A DNA stretch of 49,168 nucleotides from Algoriphagus marincola DSM 16067 (GCF_000429405.1 NZ_KE386900.1:54515-103682); one strand, 5' to 3'; counted from the stretch's first letter, positions 15,815 through 24,646 are shown. Program-made: numbers and translations. The notes: a model not told the origin generated them from the letters alone.

Positions 15815-16450
15815 TTTTACTGGTCATTTATTTTATCATTAAAAAAAGATATTGTAGGATATTAACTTTAGGATATTTTTTTCAATATTTGATAAATTTT
15901 GTATTCACTCTCTTTCATGGGAGGTTTAAAGACAAAAACTAGTTTATAAATTTATTTTTTTCAATAATCATTTTTTGCTCTTCTTGTGACCTTATCCAAG
16001 TTTTAAAATTTATTGGAATCATTTCACTAGCTGAAAGATAAAAGAAAATTGGCTCTTCCATTATATAAAACCATCTGTTTAATCATCCTTTTCGTTTTTT
16101 CCTTGAAAAGATATTTTGAGAATATACGTTAATGACTCTTCCTTTGAAATTTAAAATCTTTTTCATTGTTTAACTATCCAGTCGATTAGTTTTTCCGTAT
16201 CTTCTTAATTAATACTATCTAAAACCAGTTTTTGAATGTAATTTGTTTATTGTAGATTTGGCAAAAGGTAAAGAAATAAACCTGAAACAAATTTTAATCG
16301 GCCTTTCAATTGCTTAGCATTCAAAACTATAATAAATAGTTTAGTGAATATTATTAAATAGATTTTTAGTTAAGCAGCTACTTTGCAAATAAACTTTTTT
16401 TTAGGCTAACTCTAGCCTTCATAAATTCCCTCTTTCAAACCTAAAAGTTG
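15815..16450. other. AT-rich intergenic region, 636 bp
   Basis: Very AT-rich, with no convincing gene. A 40-residue minus-strand frame at 15939-16061 (starting MEEPIFFYLSASEMIPINFK) and a shorter one upstream (about 16082-16167) are open but match nothing I recognise. They could be fragments of a decayed gene between the two SH3/BamE-like paralogues. Confidence 0.4.
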
Positions 16451-17263
16451 TTAATTTTGCCAAGCCTCTACTTTACCATCAACAACATAAACATATTGTC
16501 CTAAGCCATAAACGTATTGCTTACTTATACTATATCTAGTTACCGTCTTATTAATATCTTCAGGTTCTCCCCAACTATCAAGAAGCATTTCTTCAGTCAT
16601 CCCTATCCAGATAAGTTTCTTTGCAACTTTCTCACCTACTTCTTTCCCATACTTTTTTTGAAATCTATCTCTTCTTAATTGTATCGAGTTATTCAATAAG
16701 CTACTATTTTGTGCCTTTGCATTTTTTAGCATAATAAGTGCAATACTATCATTTTTACGAATCTCCTCCATTTCTTTTTCTTCTCTATCTTTCTTTTGCC
16801 GTAGAAATAACTCCTGTTCTGCATCTCTTCTCGCTTTTTCTATTGAATCACTTCTATTTTTTATCCTCTGATTTCTCTCAAATATTATTGCTTTGGACTC
16901 TGAAATTTGCTTCTCAACTAATGAATCCTTCTCTATGAAAGACGAAGATATAAATCCAATAGTACCTTTATGATTTACTTTATACCACTCCTGAGGACCA
17001 TTAGGAGAAATTAATAATTCTTCTAAATAATCAGTATTAAATGATTTTTGAAGGTTAGGAATTACTATTTCAATTAATTCTAATGTATCTCCCCGATTTA
17101 AGGCTTTTAAAGTCTTAGAAGATACTCTTGTTTCATCGGTAAGCTTTGCCCTAGAAGTTTTTACAATAAATTCAATGTTTGAAGTTTGAGCAAGAGAATT
17201 CCATGATATCAGTATCAATAGAAACAAATTCACCAAGATTTTACTTTTCACCATTCTATTCAT
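16451..17263 (-). CDS. secreted protein: SH3-like domain, coiled coil, BamE-like C-terminus (paralogue)
   Basis: A 270-residue shorter paralogue of the protein at 14678-15814. The signal peptide is at residues 8-25 (ILVNLFLLILISWNSLA), an SH3-like domain at about 33-111 (ending WYKVNHKGTIGFISSSFI), a Lys/Glu/Arg coiled coil at about 115-190, and the same tail: IWIGMTEEMLLDSWGEP followed by NKTVTRYSISKQYVYG. The tails of the two proteins are much closer to each other than the SH3 and coiled-coil parts, which suggests the tail is under constraint or was recently exchanged. Start could also be Met4 (MVKSKIL). Same strand as its paralogue, 636 bp upstream of it. Confidence 0.75.
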   Translation of the reverse strand: MNRMVKSKILVNLFLLILISWNSLAQTSNIEFIVKTSRAKLTDETRVSSKTLKALNRGDTLELIEIVIPNLQKSFNTDYLEELLISPNGPQEWYKVNHKGTIGFISSSFIEKDSLVEKQISESKAIIFERNQRIKNRSDSIEKARRDAEQELFLRQKKDREEKEMEEIRKNDSIALIMLKNAKAQNSSLLNNSIQLRRDRFQKKYGKEVGEKVAKKLIWIGMTEEMLLDSWGEPEDINKTVTRYSISKQYVYGLGQYVYVVDGKVEAWQN

Positions 17264-17785
17264 TCGTAGAAGTATTTTACCCTATTTCAAAACTAAATTA
17301 CGAAAAATTAAGCTAAGCCCCTTCTCGGCAAATTCAAATCGTTGAGATAAATTGGATAAGGTTTGCCTTCCCTACACGCTGGACCAATGCTATTTCCTAT
17401 AATTATCGGAATTCTTCGCGCCTTGTACTACCCTAATTCCCCTACCATCCTGATACATAGCGGGATGGAATTCGCTGGGATACTCCAGCAAGAGTGTTAA
17501 ACTAAGCCTAGACCTTTATTCCAGCTACCAGGCCACATTTATTGCTCAACAGAGTTATCGACATCTCAGCTAGATTCATGTTCTTTACCTGTCTAGCTAC
17601 CATTGCTTTCGGTAAACTTGCCTCCTGAAGTCAGGTCTTGACTTCTTCATGCAGTTTAAAGGTAAGAGCTTGGTCTTTAAAACTGTCCGATTTTTGGCGT
17701 AGCTTACATTTTTTTCAAGATAGCGGTTACGTTCGATGGGCCTTCTGCGACTTAGAGGCACATAGGTTATTTCCAACTTAATCGA
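17264..17785. other. intergenic region, 522 bp
   Basis: No gene, terminator or strong repeat was recognised. Base composition returns toward that of the core genome after about 17.35 kb, so this gap probably holds the right edge of the AT-rich accessory block. Confidence 0.4.
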
Positions 17786-18376
17786 ATGATTACCATGAAA
17801 AACTTCAAGCTTATCAAACAGCATATCCCAACCCAGCCATTTCTGGATGAAATAGCTTCCATCGAAAATGCCTGGGCCGGATCTACGGGTCGACAAGACA
17901 AGATTATGGTTCAGCGTGAGGCTCTTGCCATTCCTTTGAGAGGCCTGCGAAAATCGGCTATCGGGGATAGAAAGCGTCGAGACGTACACGAAAGCCGATG
18001 GACATCCGGCAGCAAACAGTATCCTTTATTTGTGGAATTTCTAAAGGAATTTGCGAAGGAGAGAAATGAAATCCTGGGAAGGGCCAAGATTGTTTGCTTG
18101 CCCGCTGGTAAGCAGGTTTACCCGCACATCGATCGAGGAGAATACTACCGGGTCCGAAATCGCTATCATTTAGTCCTAAAATCAAGCCTCGGCTCCTGGA
18201 TGAAAACCGGGGATGAGGAGGTACGAATGCAGGAGGGCGAACTGTGGTGGTTTGATAATAATGAGATGCACGAAGCGCGGAATGATGGAAACGAGGATCG
18301 TATCCACGTGATTTTTGACATGCTACCTGCCGAGCTTGAGAAGGAAGTATTTCAGGCATACTCCGCCGCTTCCTAG
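17786..18376 (+). CDS. aspartyl/asparaginyl beta-hydroxylase-like 2OG-Fe(II) dioxygenase
   Basis: A 196-residue protein of the aspartyl/asparaginyl beta-hydroxylase family (Pfam PF05118 type), a 2-oxoglutarate and Fe(II)-dependent dioxygenase with a double-stranded beta-helix. The iron-binding HxD is in LPAGKQVYPHIDRGEYY (His114, Asp116), the distal His is His162 in DNNEMHEARN, and Arg172 in NEDRIHVIFDM is placed to bind 2-oxoglutarate. Length fits small bacterial members. There is no signal peptide, so the enzyme is cytoplasmic; the substrate is unknown. A second ATG three codons in (MKNFKL, 17795) is an equally good start. It is a single gene, with a strong terminator about 100 bp downstream. 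Confidence 0.85.
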   Translation: MITMKNFKLIKQHIPTQPFLDEIASIENAWAGSTGRQDKIMVQREALAIPLRGLRKSAIGDRKRRDVHESRWTSGSKQYPLFVEFLKEFAKERNEILGRAKIVCLPAGKQVYPHIDRGEYYRVRNRYHLVLKSSLGSWMKTGDEEVRMQEGELWWFDNNEMHEARNDGNEDRIHVIFDMLPAELEKEVFQAYSAAS

Positions 18377-18474
18377 GCTTTTTTCAGCCTTTGTTGAATC
18401 CTTTGAGAGTTGCTCATTAGCGGAAATTACGGTATAGCCCTGGAATGGGGTTGAGAAATCAGCAGCTGGAAAAG

Positions 18475-18506
18475 AATCCGGTAGGGAAACTTACCGGATT
18501 TTTTTT
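18475..18506 (+). terminator. Rho-independent terminator
   Basis: Perfect 9-bp stem AATCCGGTA / TACCGGATT with loop gggaaact, followed by a run of eight T. It serves the beta-hydroxylase gene. Confidence 0.9.
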
Positions 18507-19226
18507 ATGCTTCAGTTTTAATGATTGTACAGGTTTGAAAATATTATATTAATTATTTTTTTAGTTTTATCCTGAATTTAGTGGTGCTAGAAGTCTAGAC
18601 TCAATTTTTGATTAATGAATGGCTTTGCCAAAAACAAAAAACCTTGACTAAAACCTCTTCGCTTTAGTTTACCACTCGAAGCCTTCGAATGGGTTATCCT
18701 TCGATACTTTTGAAGACCAAAAGTATCCAAAAGTCTTGGCCCCGTTCTTTTCTTTCCGCTGGTGAAGCTTTCTACATGTTAAAACCTAGTGCACAGCGGA
18801 ATTTTGTCCTGCTTTGCCACCCTAAAAATGACTGGGTTCCCGAAGCAAGTTCGGGACCAAGTCATTTTCTTAACGGGTTTACAAAGCATTCCAAAACCGA
18901 AAATCCCGCAGGGCCCCATAAACCGAAAGATTTCAGTCCAATTCAAACTATTGCGTTGGTAGAATGATTTGTTACCGTACCGATTTTAATAGAACTCGTT
19001 TTTTTGTTCTTTTCATTAAAGTCGTCGTAGTACCATTTTTTAATATGATTATCCGCAATGACGCCAGAAGGCTAATTTTCTTTGGCTTCACCTCGACTTC
19101 GCTCGGTGACCCTTGGTTTCTAAGTTGGGTAGAGGGTTAAAAAAGATGGATAAATCCTAATTTTTTTCGGCAGGCTGGTTACAATCTGATTTCCCACTGC
19201 GACCAAGAGGCATAAAAAACAAGAAT
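18507..19226. other. intergenic region with hairpin repeats, 720 bp
   Basis: A 92-codon frame at 18689-18967 is open but shows no domain, no signal and a composition typical of read-through intergenic repeats; I do not call it a gene. It overlaps a perfect 10-bp hairpin (18703-18727, GATACTTTTG-aagac-CAAAAGTATC) and the palindrome cccgaagcaagttcggg (about 18838-18854). A 19-bp motif, cctcgacttcgctcggtga (19091-19109), recurs at 26308-26326. Confidence 0.55.
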
Positions 19227-20030
19227 ATGTCCTCCTCCTATTTAAAAATCAGCCTCCTAGCCATCGCAATATTTTTGGCTAATCCCTTACAGGCTCAAGA
19301 GAAGACCAGAGTTTGGAACACCTTCAGCTTAGGAATGCCACTTACGGAAAACCTAGACGCCAGAGTGGCATATCTTCATTCGACAGATATCAGCAATGAG
19401 ATTAAGAATAATTTCAACTGGTACCAAATTCGTCTCGGCTACCGAATCAATTCTACCTGGAGTACGCGAGTAGGAACCGCCTGGCTAAGCATCCCTTCCT
19501 CCAATCGCACGACCAACAGGATTTTCGTCAACGCCATCTACCGGAAAAAGCTAAACAGGAGATTGGTCCTACGAAGTGGCGTTCAATTTGAAACCCATAG
19601 CAAAGAAGAGCGCCGATTCGACCATCGAATAATCCTAAGCAATCGCTTGGGTCTTCGCAAAAGGCTAGAATTTCTCGGAGTGGCTCCTTCTTTGACCTAC
19701 AGCCTATTTTACAATATAGGCGGAGGAAATATTCGGTATTTCAATGATGAAGGAGAAGAAATCGCCCGGAAGCCCGCCAATGGATTTCATCGGGGTAGGA
19801 TACTGGCAAATTTCAATTTCAAAATCAGTGATCCGATCCGATTATCACTCTATTACATGAATCAACATGAGTTCAACCTTGGAGTTTCAGCTACCAATAG
19901 AATCAATGTCCTAAACCCAAATACAGGACGGATTCAGCGCCCATTTAACAATTACCATGTGATTGGAATGTCCCTCAGCTACCAGCTCAAGGGCAAGCAT
20001 AATGAAAATTTTCTACCAATAAACTTTTAA
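19227..20030 (+). CDS. DUF2490 family outer-membrane beta-barrel protein
   Basis: A 267-residue protein with signal peptide (ISLLAIAIFLANPLQA, cleavage near Ala23-Gln24) and a succession of amphipathic strands ending in an aromatic residue pattern, as in outer-membrane barrels. The features WNTFSLGMPLTENLDARV, NFNWYQIRLGYRI, RLVLRSGVQFETHS and LGLRKRL are typical of DUF2490. Function of the family is unknown; it is thought to form a small barrel in the outer membrane. It is the first gene of a tight three-gene operon: 10 nt separate it from the P-loop NTPase gene, and that gene is 8 nt from an ABC exporter membrane domain. This suggests that the barrel works with envelope transport. Confidence 0.8.
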   Translation: MSSSYLKISLLAIAIFLANPLQAQEKTRVWNTFSLGMPLTENLDARVAYLHSTDISNEIKNNFNWYQIRLGYRINSTWSTRVGTAWLSIPSSNRTTNRIFVNAIYRKKLNRRLVLRSGVQFETHSKEERRFDHRIILSNRLGLRKRLEFLGVAPSLTYSLFYNIGGGNIRYFNDEGEEIARKPANGFHRGRILANFNFKISDPIRLSLYYMNQHEFNLGVSATNRINVLNPNTGRIQRPFNNYHVIGMSLSYQLKGKHNENFLPINF

Positions 20031-20040
20031 CTAAGAAACA

Positions 20041-21111
20041 ATGATGAAATCTCGAATCAAAATTGGAATGGTCTGTCATGGAATTAGACCTATGGAATTG
20101 ATTACAATCGATGAATTAGAGCAAAACTTCACTTTAAAAGCCGGTGATGTGGGACTCTTTATGGTGACCGAAATTGGTAAGAATAAAATGATTCAGACAG
20201 GATCGAGAAGCGCAACGCTCATCCCGGGCGATTTGATCATGGGGGCTTTTGGAAATAGATATGCCACCAATCAATTTGAAGGCTATGTCCCTGATGATCT
20301 AAAAGGTGAATTTCATATGCTCGGAGGGGCTGGGGTGATCGGACAGGTAAAATCCATGCATCAGCGACTGGACGAGATAGGACCTACCAAAGTGGAACTT
20401 ATCGGCATTTACACAGATGAAAGAGGGCAGATCGCCAATACCATTGCACGAAAGGAGGAGAAGCTCATTCCCTATACCGGCGAACTGGCTAAGAGAACAA
20501 AAGTGGTGCTTTCGCTGGGCTCAGCTATGGATAGTGGAAAAACAACCACGGCAGCCTACCTCATCAATGGTCTTGTAAAAAAGGGGCATACAGCGGCTTA
20601 CATCAAGCTGACGGGAACCGCATACCCAAAGGATGCCAACCTGGCCTTTGATCTTGGAGCCTGTGAAGCAATAGATTTTTCCAGGTATGGGTATCCTTCC
20701 ACCTATCTGATTTCTGAGGAAAAACTCTTAAGTCTTTATGAATCTCTCCTTCGGGATGTATTGAAAAAAAGACCTGACTACGTGGTAATTGAAATAGCAG
20801 ACGGCATACTTCAGCGCGAGACCAAGATGCTTTTGAAAAATTCCAAATTTATAGATTCGGTGCATCAGGTCGTGTTCTCAGCAGGAGATAGTTTATCTGC
20901 GGTGAATGGAGTCCAAACTCTAAACTCCTGGGGCATCCAAGCAACAGCTTTGGCAGGGATATTTACAGCTAGTCCACTATTGGTTCAGGAAGTAAGGGAA
21001 TGCTTGGATGAGAACAAGGAACATAGCTATTTGCCTATTTTGAACCTGGAGCAGCTGAGTATGGGTGAGTTCCCTAGCTATCTCAAACCTATGCAACTCC
21101 TATCTGCCTGA
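20041..21111 (+). CDS. P-loop NTPase, DUF1611/MobB/BioD-like
   Basis: A 356-residue protein. Residues 1-150 form a beta-rich domain (KAGDVGLFMVTEIG, TLIPGDLIMGAFGNRYATNQ, FEGYVP). Residues 153-356 are a P-loop domain with Walker A GSAMDSGKT (160-168), then an alternating helix-strand pattern with VVIEIADGILQRET as a probable Walker B/switch region. The shape matches SIMIBI-class NTPases such as DUF1611, MobB and dethiobiotin synthetase, but I cannot place it more precisely. There is no signal peptide, so it is cytoplasmic. It lies in an operon between a barrel protein and an ABC exporter membrane domain. It is not an ABC ATPase: the LSGGQ signature and the ABC-type Walker B are absent. Confidence 0.65.
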   Translation: MMKSRIKIGMVCHGIRPMELITIDELEQNFTLKAGDVGLFMVTEIGKNKMIQTGSRSATLIPGDLIMGAFGNRYATNQFEGYVPDDLKGEFHMLGGAGVIGQVKSMHQRLDEIGPTKVELIGIYTDERGQIANTIARKEEKLIPYTGELAKRTKVVLSLGSAMDSGKTTTAAYLINGLVKKGHTAAYIKLTGTAYPKDANLAFDLGACEAIDFSRYGYPSTYLISEEKLLSLYESLLRDVLKKRPDYVVIEIADGILQRETKMLLKNSKFIDSVHQVVFSAGDSLSAVNGVQTLNSWGIQATALAGIFTASPLLVQEVRECLDENKEHSYLPILNLEQLSMGEFPSYLKPMQLLSA

Positions 21112-21119
21112 AATCACTG

Positions 21120-22205
21120 ATGGACTGGTTAAAAAATAAAACTCTCAAACGCCATTGGTTTGCCCATTGGGGTCGACTTTCAGTAATTCTACTGATAGGT
21201 TGGACGGGAGCAGTCAGTACCTTTTTCCTCAGTCTAATGACAGGATGGTACTTTGACCTGATGTATCAAAATTCGATCAGCAAATCAGAATTACTTGCCG
21301 ACTTCGGGCTTAGCGTTAGCTCGCTGCAACAATTCTTTGCGATTCTTGGCGTCGTCATCCTGCTTAAGTTCTTCCTTCATTTTTGGGAGAGGCAGCTGAT
21401 ACGCACCAAGGCTGAGAAGTTCAATTTTCATTTGATGCAAAGGCTATTCCGAAGGCAGCTTCAATGGACCTCGGATTACTACAAAAGGAATGGTTTTGGC
21501 AAATACCTTCTGAGGTATTCTGGGGATCAATTGTCAGTAAGAAATATGCTATGCAATGGCTTTCATAGAGGCCTCCGGGATGCCTTCTTCCTATTGACGG
21601 GTTTGGGCTTACTGGTTTATTTAAACCCATTTTGGACCTTGACCATTGTGGCCACGCTTTTAATTGTGAGCCCAATCGCTTTTCTTCTTGATTCGAAACA
21701 GATCCCCTGGACCAGATCCAAAAGGAATAAAAAAAGTCTGGTTTTGAAGTACGTCACGGAGACTTTTTCCAATCAAAAGGGAGATTTTGCTAAATCCGAA
21801 AGAACCAAAATAAGCGGGACTTTTCAAGAAAAAAGCGGGGAGGCACTAACAGCAAATCTTCAATATCAATTCTGGGAAAATTCCAGATTGGCTTGGGTAG
21901 CCATTTTGGGTCCTTTGCTTACTTTCTCCTTGCTTGCTGCCATTTCTTTTTCACCAGAAAGCAAAGGAAGTCCCGGACAATTGCTGGCCTTTATGCTTGT
22001 AATAGGTGCTATGGCTCCCGCGATTAGAAGCATTTCAAAGACCCCTTCGATCATCGCAAAAGGGATGATTTCCTTGGAAAAAATAGAAGTGCTGATCAAG
22101 AAAAAAACACCCCTTACCTATTCCAAAAAAGACAAGGCCGAGAAGGAAGCAGAACAAGGATCAGCGTCTCCAGAGACAGATCCGAAATTGGTTTTCCTTG
22201 AATAA
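21120..22205 (+). CDS. ABC exporter transmembrane domain without ATPase domain
   Basis: A 361-residue protein corresponding to the six-helix type-1 ABC exporter membrane domain (MsbA/HlyB fold). Helices are visible at about 18-45, 68-90, 155-195 (two), 258-278 and 287-303. Intracellular loop features such as LMQRLFRRQLQWTSDYYKRNGFGKYLLRYSGD are typical. The chain then runs through a charged linker and ends DPKLVFLE. In complete exporters this is where the nucleotide-binding domain begins (usually ...I.FENVSF.Y). No Walker A or signature motif follows in any frame downstream to 22545. It is either a truncated exporter or a domain that has lost its ATPase. It is co-transcribed with the P-loop NTPase and the DUF2490 barrel. 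Confidence 0.75.
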   Translation: MDWLKNKTLKRHWFAHWGRLSVILLIGWTGAVSTFFLSLMTGWYFDLMYQNSISKSELLADFGLSVSSLQQFFAILGVVILLKFFLHFWERQLIRTKAEKFNFHLMQRLFRRQLQWTSDYYKRNGFGKYLLRYSGDQLSVRNMLCNGFHRGLRDAFFLLTGLGLLVYLNPFWTLTIVATLLIVSPIAFLLDSKQIPWTRSKRNKKSLVLKYVTETFSNQKGDFAKSERTKISGTFQEKSGEALTANLQYQFWENSRLAWVAILGPLLTFSLLAAISFSPESKGSPGQLLAFMLVIGAMAPAIRSISKTPSIIAKGMISLEKIEVLIKKKTPLTYSKKDKAEKEAEQGSASPETDPKLVFLE

Positions 22206-22545
22206 GGCCCAGAGGTACAAAATCAGTCCTGTTTAGAACTTTATGTTTTTGGGATTTCAGGACCATTTGAAGCTTCAGTTTAGCATTTAGAAGGGCTTTT
22301 TCCTGCCAAAATCTTCTGATTACCAAGAGTATAGCACGGATTTTTTAAGTAGTTGAAATTTGCTTTGGGCAAGAAAATAAGCTAACTTTTATCACTGCGA
22401 ATTCGGAAAAATTTTCAATAATCCAGTCAGAGAATCTTTAAATGGTCCGATTTCTAACTAGGAGGGCAGACTGAAAAAGTCTAAATCTGATAGTCTCAGC
22501 GCAGCCCACTAAAACTATTTTTATTCATTTATAAATAAAGTAATT
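22206..22545. other. intergenic region, 340 bp
   Basis: No gene, repeat or terminator was recognised. I searched all frames by eye for the missing ABC nucleotide-binding domain of the preceding gene and found none. Confidence 0.5.
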
Positions 22546-23184
22546 ATGTCAAAGAAGCAATTTGGAAACATTGGGAAAATCGGCAGTAAAAATCTGAAAA
22601 TAAAACCCATAAATATTCGGGTTACGCCCTCAAATCGAATCTCGAATGCCCAACTGAAAAAGCTCGACCCAAAGGGCATAGCACGCATTCCAGCAATTAG
22701 GGTCAATCGGGATGACTTGCTAAACTTGAGGGCAAACGAATCCTGGGAGATCACCGCTCAAAAGCTGAGGGACAAGGACATGTATGTCGCTGAGTATTTT
22801 GGATGGTACAGATCCGACCAAACAAGCATCGATGTCCATCCTGAAAACAAGTACTATCCAAGATTAGATCGAGGCGCACCTGGATTTCTACCCGAAATGA
22901 GATACCTGGTTTTACGATTCAGACCCGAAATGGGGAAGCGGTACCGAATGACGATCCACTTAAAACCCGGTAGCTATAGAAACAAAAAAGTAATGACAAA
23001 TGTAACGGGCAGGTTTAATGACATTTGGTATATCAATTATCAGTTTAATGAGGTGATGTTTGACTTCCTGGCCTCATCCAATGAGATAAAAATCAGTCCC
23101 ATTATTGCTGGATATGAGAATTATTATGTCAAGTACCAGCCCTTACAAATCGAGAAAATCACTATCGATAAGGTAGAAGATTGA
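22546..23184 (+). CDS. hypothetical protein
   Basis: A 212-residue protein with a basic N-terminus (KQFGNIGKIGSKNLKIKP) and no signal peptide or membrane helix. From about residue 80 the sequence is rich in beta-strands and aromatic residues (WYRSDQTSIDVHPENKYYPRLD, RYRMTIHLKPGSYRNKK, DIWYINYQFNEVMFDFLAS). It could be a beta-sandwich, but I recognise no family. The gene is isolated, with 340 bp of non-coding DNA upstream and a strong terminator 35 bp downstream, so it is transcribed alone. Confidence 0.65.
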   Translation: MSKKQFGNIGKIGSKNLKIKPINIRVTPSNRISNAQLKKLDPKGIARIPAIRVNRDDLLNLRANESWEITAQKLRDKDMYVAEYFGWYRSDQTSIDVHPENKYYPRLDRGAPGFLPEMRYLVLRFRPEMGKRYRMTIHLKPGSYRNKKVMTNVTGRFNDIWYINYQFNEVMFDFLASSNEIKISPIIAGYENYYVKYQPLQIEKITIDKVED

Positions 23185-23218
23185 TTTAGACAATTCCCAA
23201 TAAGTAGAGCGTTTATCT

Positions 23219-23245
23219 AAGCGGAGTCTAGAACTCCGCTTTTCT
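23219..23245 (+). terminator. Rho-independent terminator
   Basis: Stem AAGCGGAGT / ACTCCGCTT with loop ctaga, followed by T-rich DNA. It closes the preceding hypothetical gene. Confidence 0.85.
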
Positions 23246-23390
23246 ATTTTCAGTAATTTTAAACTCCACGCTAATCGGTATTCCTCAGCGATATGCTCAG
23301 TCCTGTGATGAGTACTCCAGAAATAAAAACCCATCTTTTGACCACAAGACTTCTTCGCCTATCTTCACTTAGCTTTTTTCTAAAAACCGC

Positions 23391-23690
23391 ATGCAAGGCA
23401 GAATCAGATACGACTTTTCGGCACAGGTTTGGAAATCCCCCGGTATGGGAGGATGGGTTTTTGTCTCGCTGCCTCAGGACCTATCTCAGGAAATCCGGGA
23501 ACACCTCTCCTGGCAGGAAGAGGGTTGGGGTCGGATGAAGGCTAAGGCCGAAATCAAGGGATTCGAGTGGGATACGGCCATATGGTTTGACAAAAAGCAT
23601 GACACCTACCTTCTACCTCTTAAAGCTGATATCCGGAAGAAAACCCAAGTGAATGTGGGTGATACCATCAGCCTGCGTATTTCGCTTTAG
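23391..23690 (+). CDS. DUF1905 domain protein
   Basis: A 99-residue protein that is essentially one DUF1905 domain: FSAQVWKSPGMGGWVFVSLP at the start, GRMKAKAEIKGFEWDTAIW in the middle, and YLLPLKADIRKKTQVNVGDTISLRISL at the end. The fold is a small beta-barrel; its function is unknown, and it is sometimes fused to a YdeI/OmpD-associated domain. Length fits single-domain members. It stands alone, between the terminator at 23219-23245 and 295 bp of DNA in which I see no gene. There is no signal peptide, so it is cytoplasmic. Confidence 0.82.
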   Translation: MQGRIRYDFSAQVWKSPGMGGWVFVSLPQDLSQEIREHLSWQEEGWGRMKAKAEIKGFEWDTAIWFDKKHDTYLLPLKADIRKKTQVNVGDTISLRISL

Positions 23691-23985
23691 GAGGTGGCAA
23701 GAAAGTTCTTAAAGGGATGATTTTGCATCTCTTTGAGGAGAAAGAACCAGCCAATACCCACAAATCAGCACCCTAACAATCAGGTAATTAGCGAGACTAT
23801 TTTGACTTTTTACCCAGAAAAAGCTGTAAATTCAGAAAAGTAGACTTCCAGAAAAGTCTAACTGAAGCACTAGATCACTTTGTCATGGAGGCTAGGCGAC
23901 ATAAAATGGGGAATTTGCAAAGGGATTTTTAGAATGAGTACTGCTGACATGAATAGCACGTTTTATCCATTTAAATTCATACACC
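23691..23985. other. intergenic region, 295 bp
   Basis: No gene was seen. The short repeat cagaaaag occurs three times between about 23814 and 23865, once in the longer form agaaaagtctaact. Its meaning is unclear. Confidence 0.35.
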
Positions 23986-24564
23986 ATGAACAAACTATTT
24001 TTAGTAATCGCGAGCCTGGGAATCTGTCTGGATTCCTTTTCCCAAACTGACAGTATCCCACCGCAAAGCAGGGAAGAGCGGAACAAGGAAATTGCCCAGA
24101 ATTTCTATCAGGACCTTTGGTTTACGGATAATACAGACCGATATGTGGACTATGTGGCTGAGGAGTATGTCGTACATGATATCGGCGACCGAAAAGGGGT
24201 CACGGAGCCTGCCATCGAGCAGAAAATAACCGCAGACCTCTTTTGGGATAATGGCAGCTGGGACTCTAAAATCAATTATCAGATTGCAGAAGGAGACTTG
24301 GTGGCCACCCGTTGGGAAGCCACTTTTACCCCCTCCACGATGATGGGGAAGCTGATGATTGGCTCAGGGACCATTCCGATCATCAATGTTTTTAGAATCA
24401 ACGAGGAAGGGAAGATTGTAGAAATATGGAACCATCGACATGATATTGACACGCCGCAGACCATGAAGTTTACGATTCAGGGGCTTTTGATTGGATTAGT
24501 AATCGCCCTGATTCCGACGATTATTGCCATTCGACTAAAGCGGAAATTGAAAACTTTAAGTTAG
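23986..24564 (+). CDS. SnoaL-like (NTF2 fold) protein, secreted, with C-terminal TM helix
   Basis: A 192-residue protein. The N-terminus is a signal peptide (LFLVIASLGICLDSFSQ). Residues 35-155 are a SnoaL-like / ester cyclase domain: REERNKEIAQNFYQDLW, VDYVAEEYVVHDIGDRKG, EGDLVATRWEATFT, VFRINEEGKIVEIWNHRHD. A predicted membrane helix at about 165-185 (IQGLLIGLVIALIPTIIAI) with a basic tail ends the protein. The NTF2 domain would therefore face the periplasm, anchored by its tail. SnoaL-like proteins include polyketide cyclases and many enzymes of unknown substrate; the membrane tail is unusual. No operon partner is evident. Confidence 0.75.
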   Translation: MNKLFLVIASLGICLDSFSQTDSIPPQSREERNKEIAQNFYQDLWFTDNTDRYVDYVAEEYVVHDIGDRKGVTEPAIEQKITADLFWDNGSWDSKINYQIAEGDLVATRWEATFTPSTMMGKLMIGSGTIPIINVFRINEEGKIVEIWNHRHDIDTPQTMKFTIQGLLIGLVIALIPTIIAIRLKRKLKTLS

Positions 24565-24646
24565 GTAGGTTTGAAATTAAAATCTGGACTTTAGGATAAA
24601 TCCTGATAAATCAATTTATTAGAATTGCTTTATACAAACCTATACC

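Noticed and set aside
18103..18133. Resemblance of the HxD-coding region of the beta-hydroxylase to the palindromic linker (gcaggtttacc)
   Set aside because: The protein has the normal family length and motif there, so no insertion of a repeat is needed; the match is short.
18689..18967. 92-codon open frame
   Set aside because: It runs through hairpin repeats, lacks any domain or signal, and looks like intergenic read-through.
22206..22545. Search for a frameshifted ABC nucleotide-binding domain after the exporter membrane domain
   Set aside because: No Walker A, signature or Walker B motif was found in any frame of this gap.
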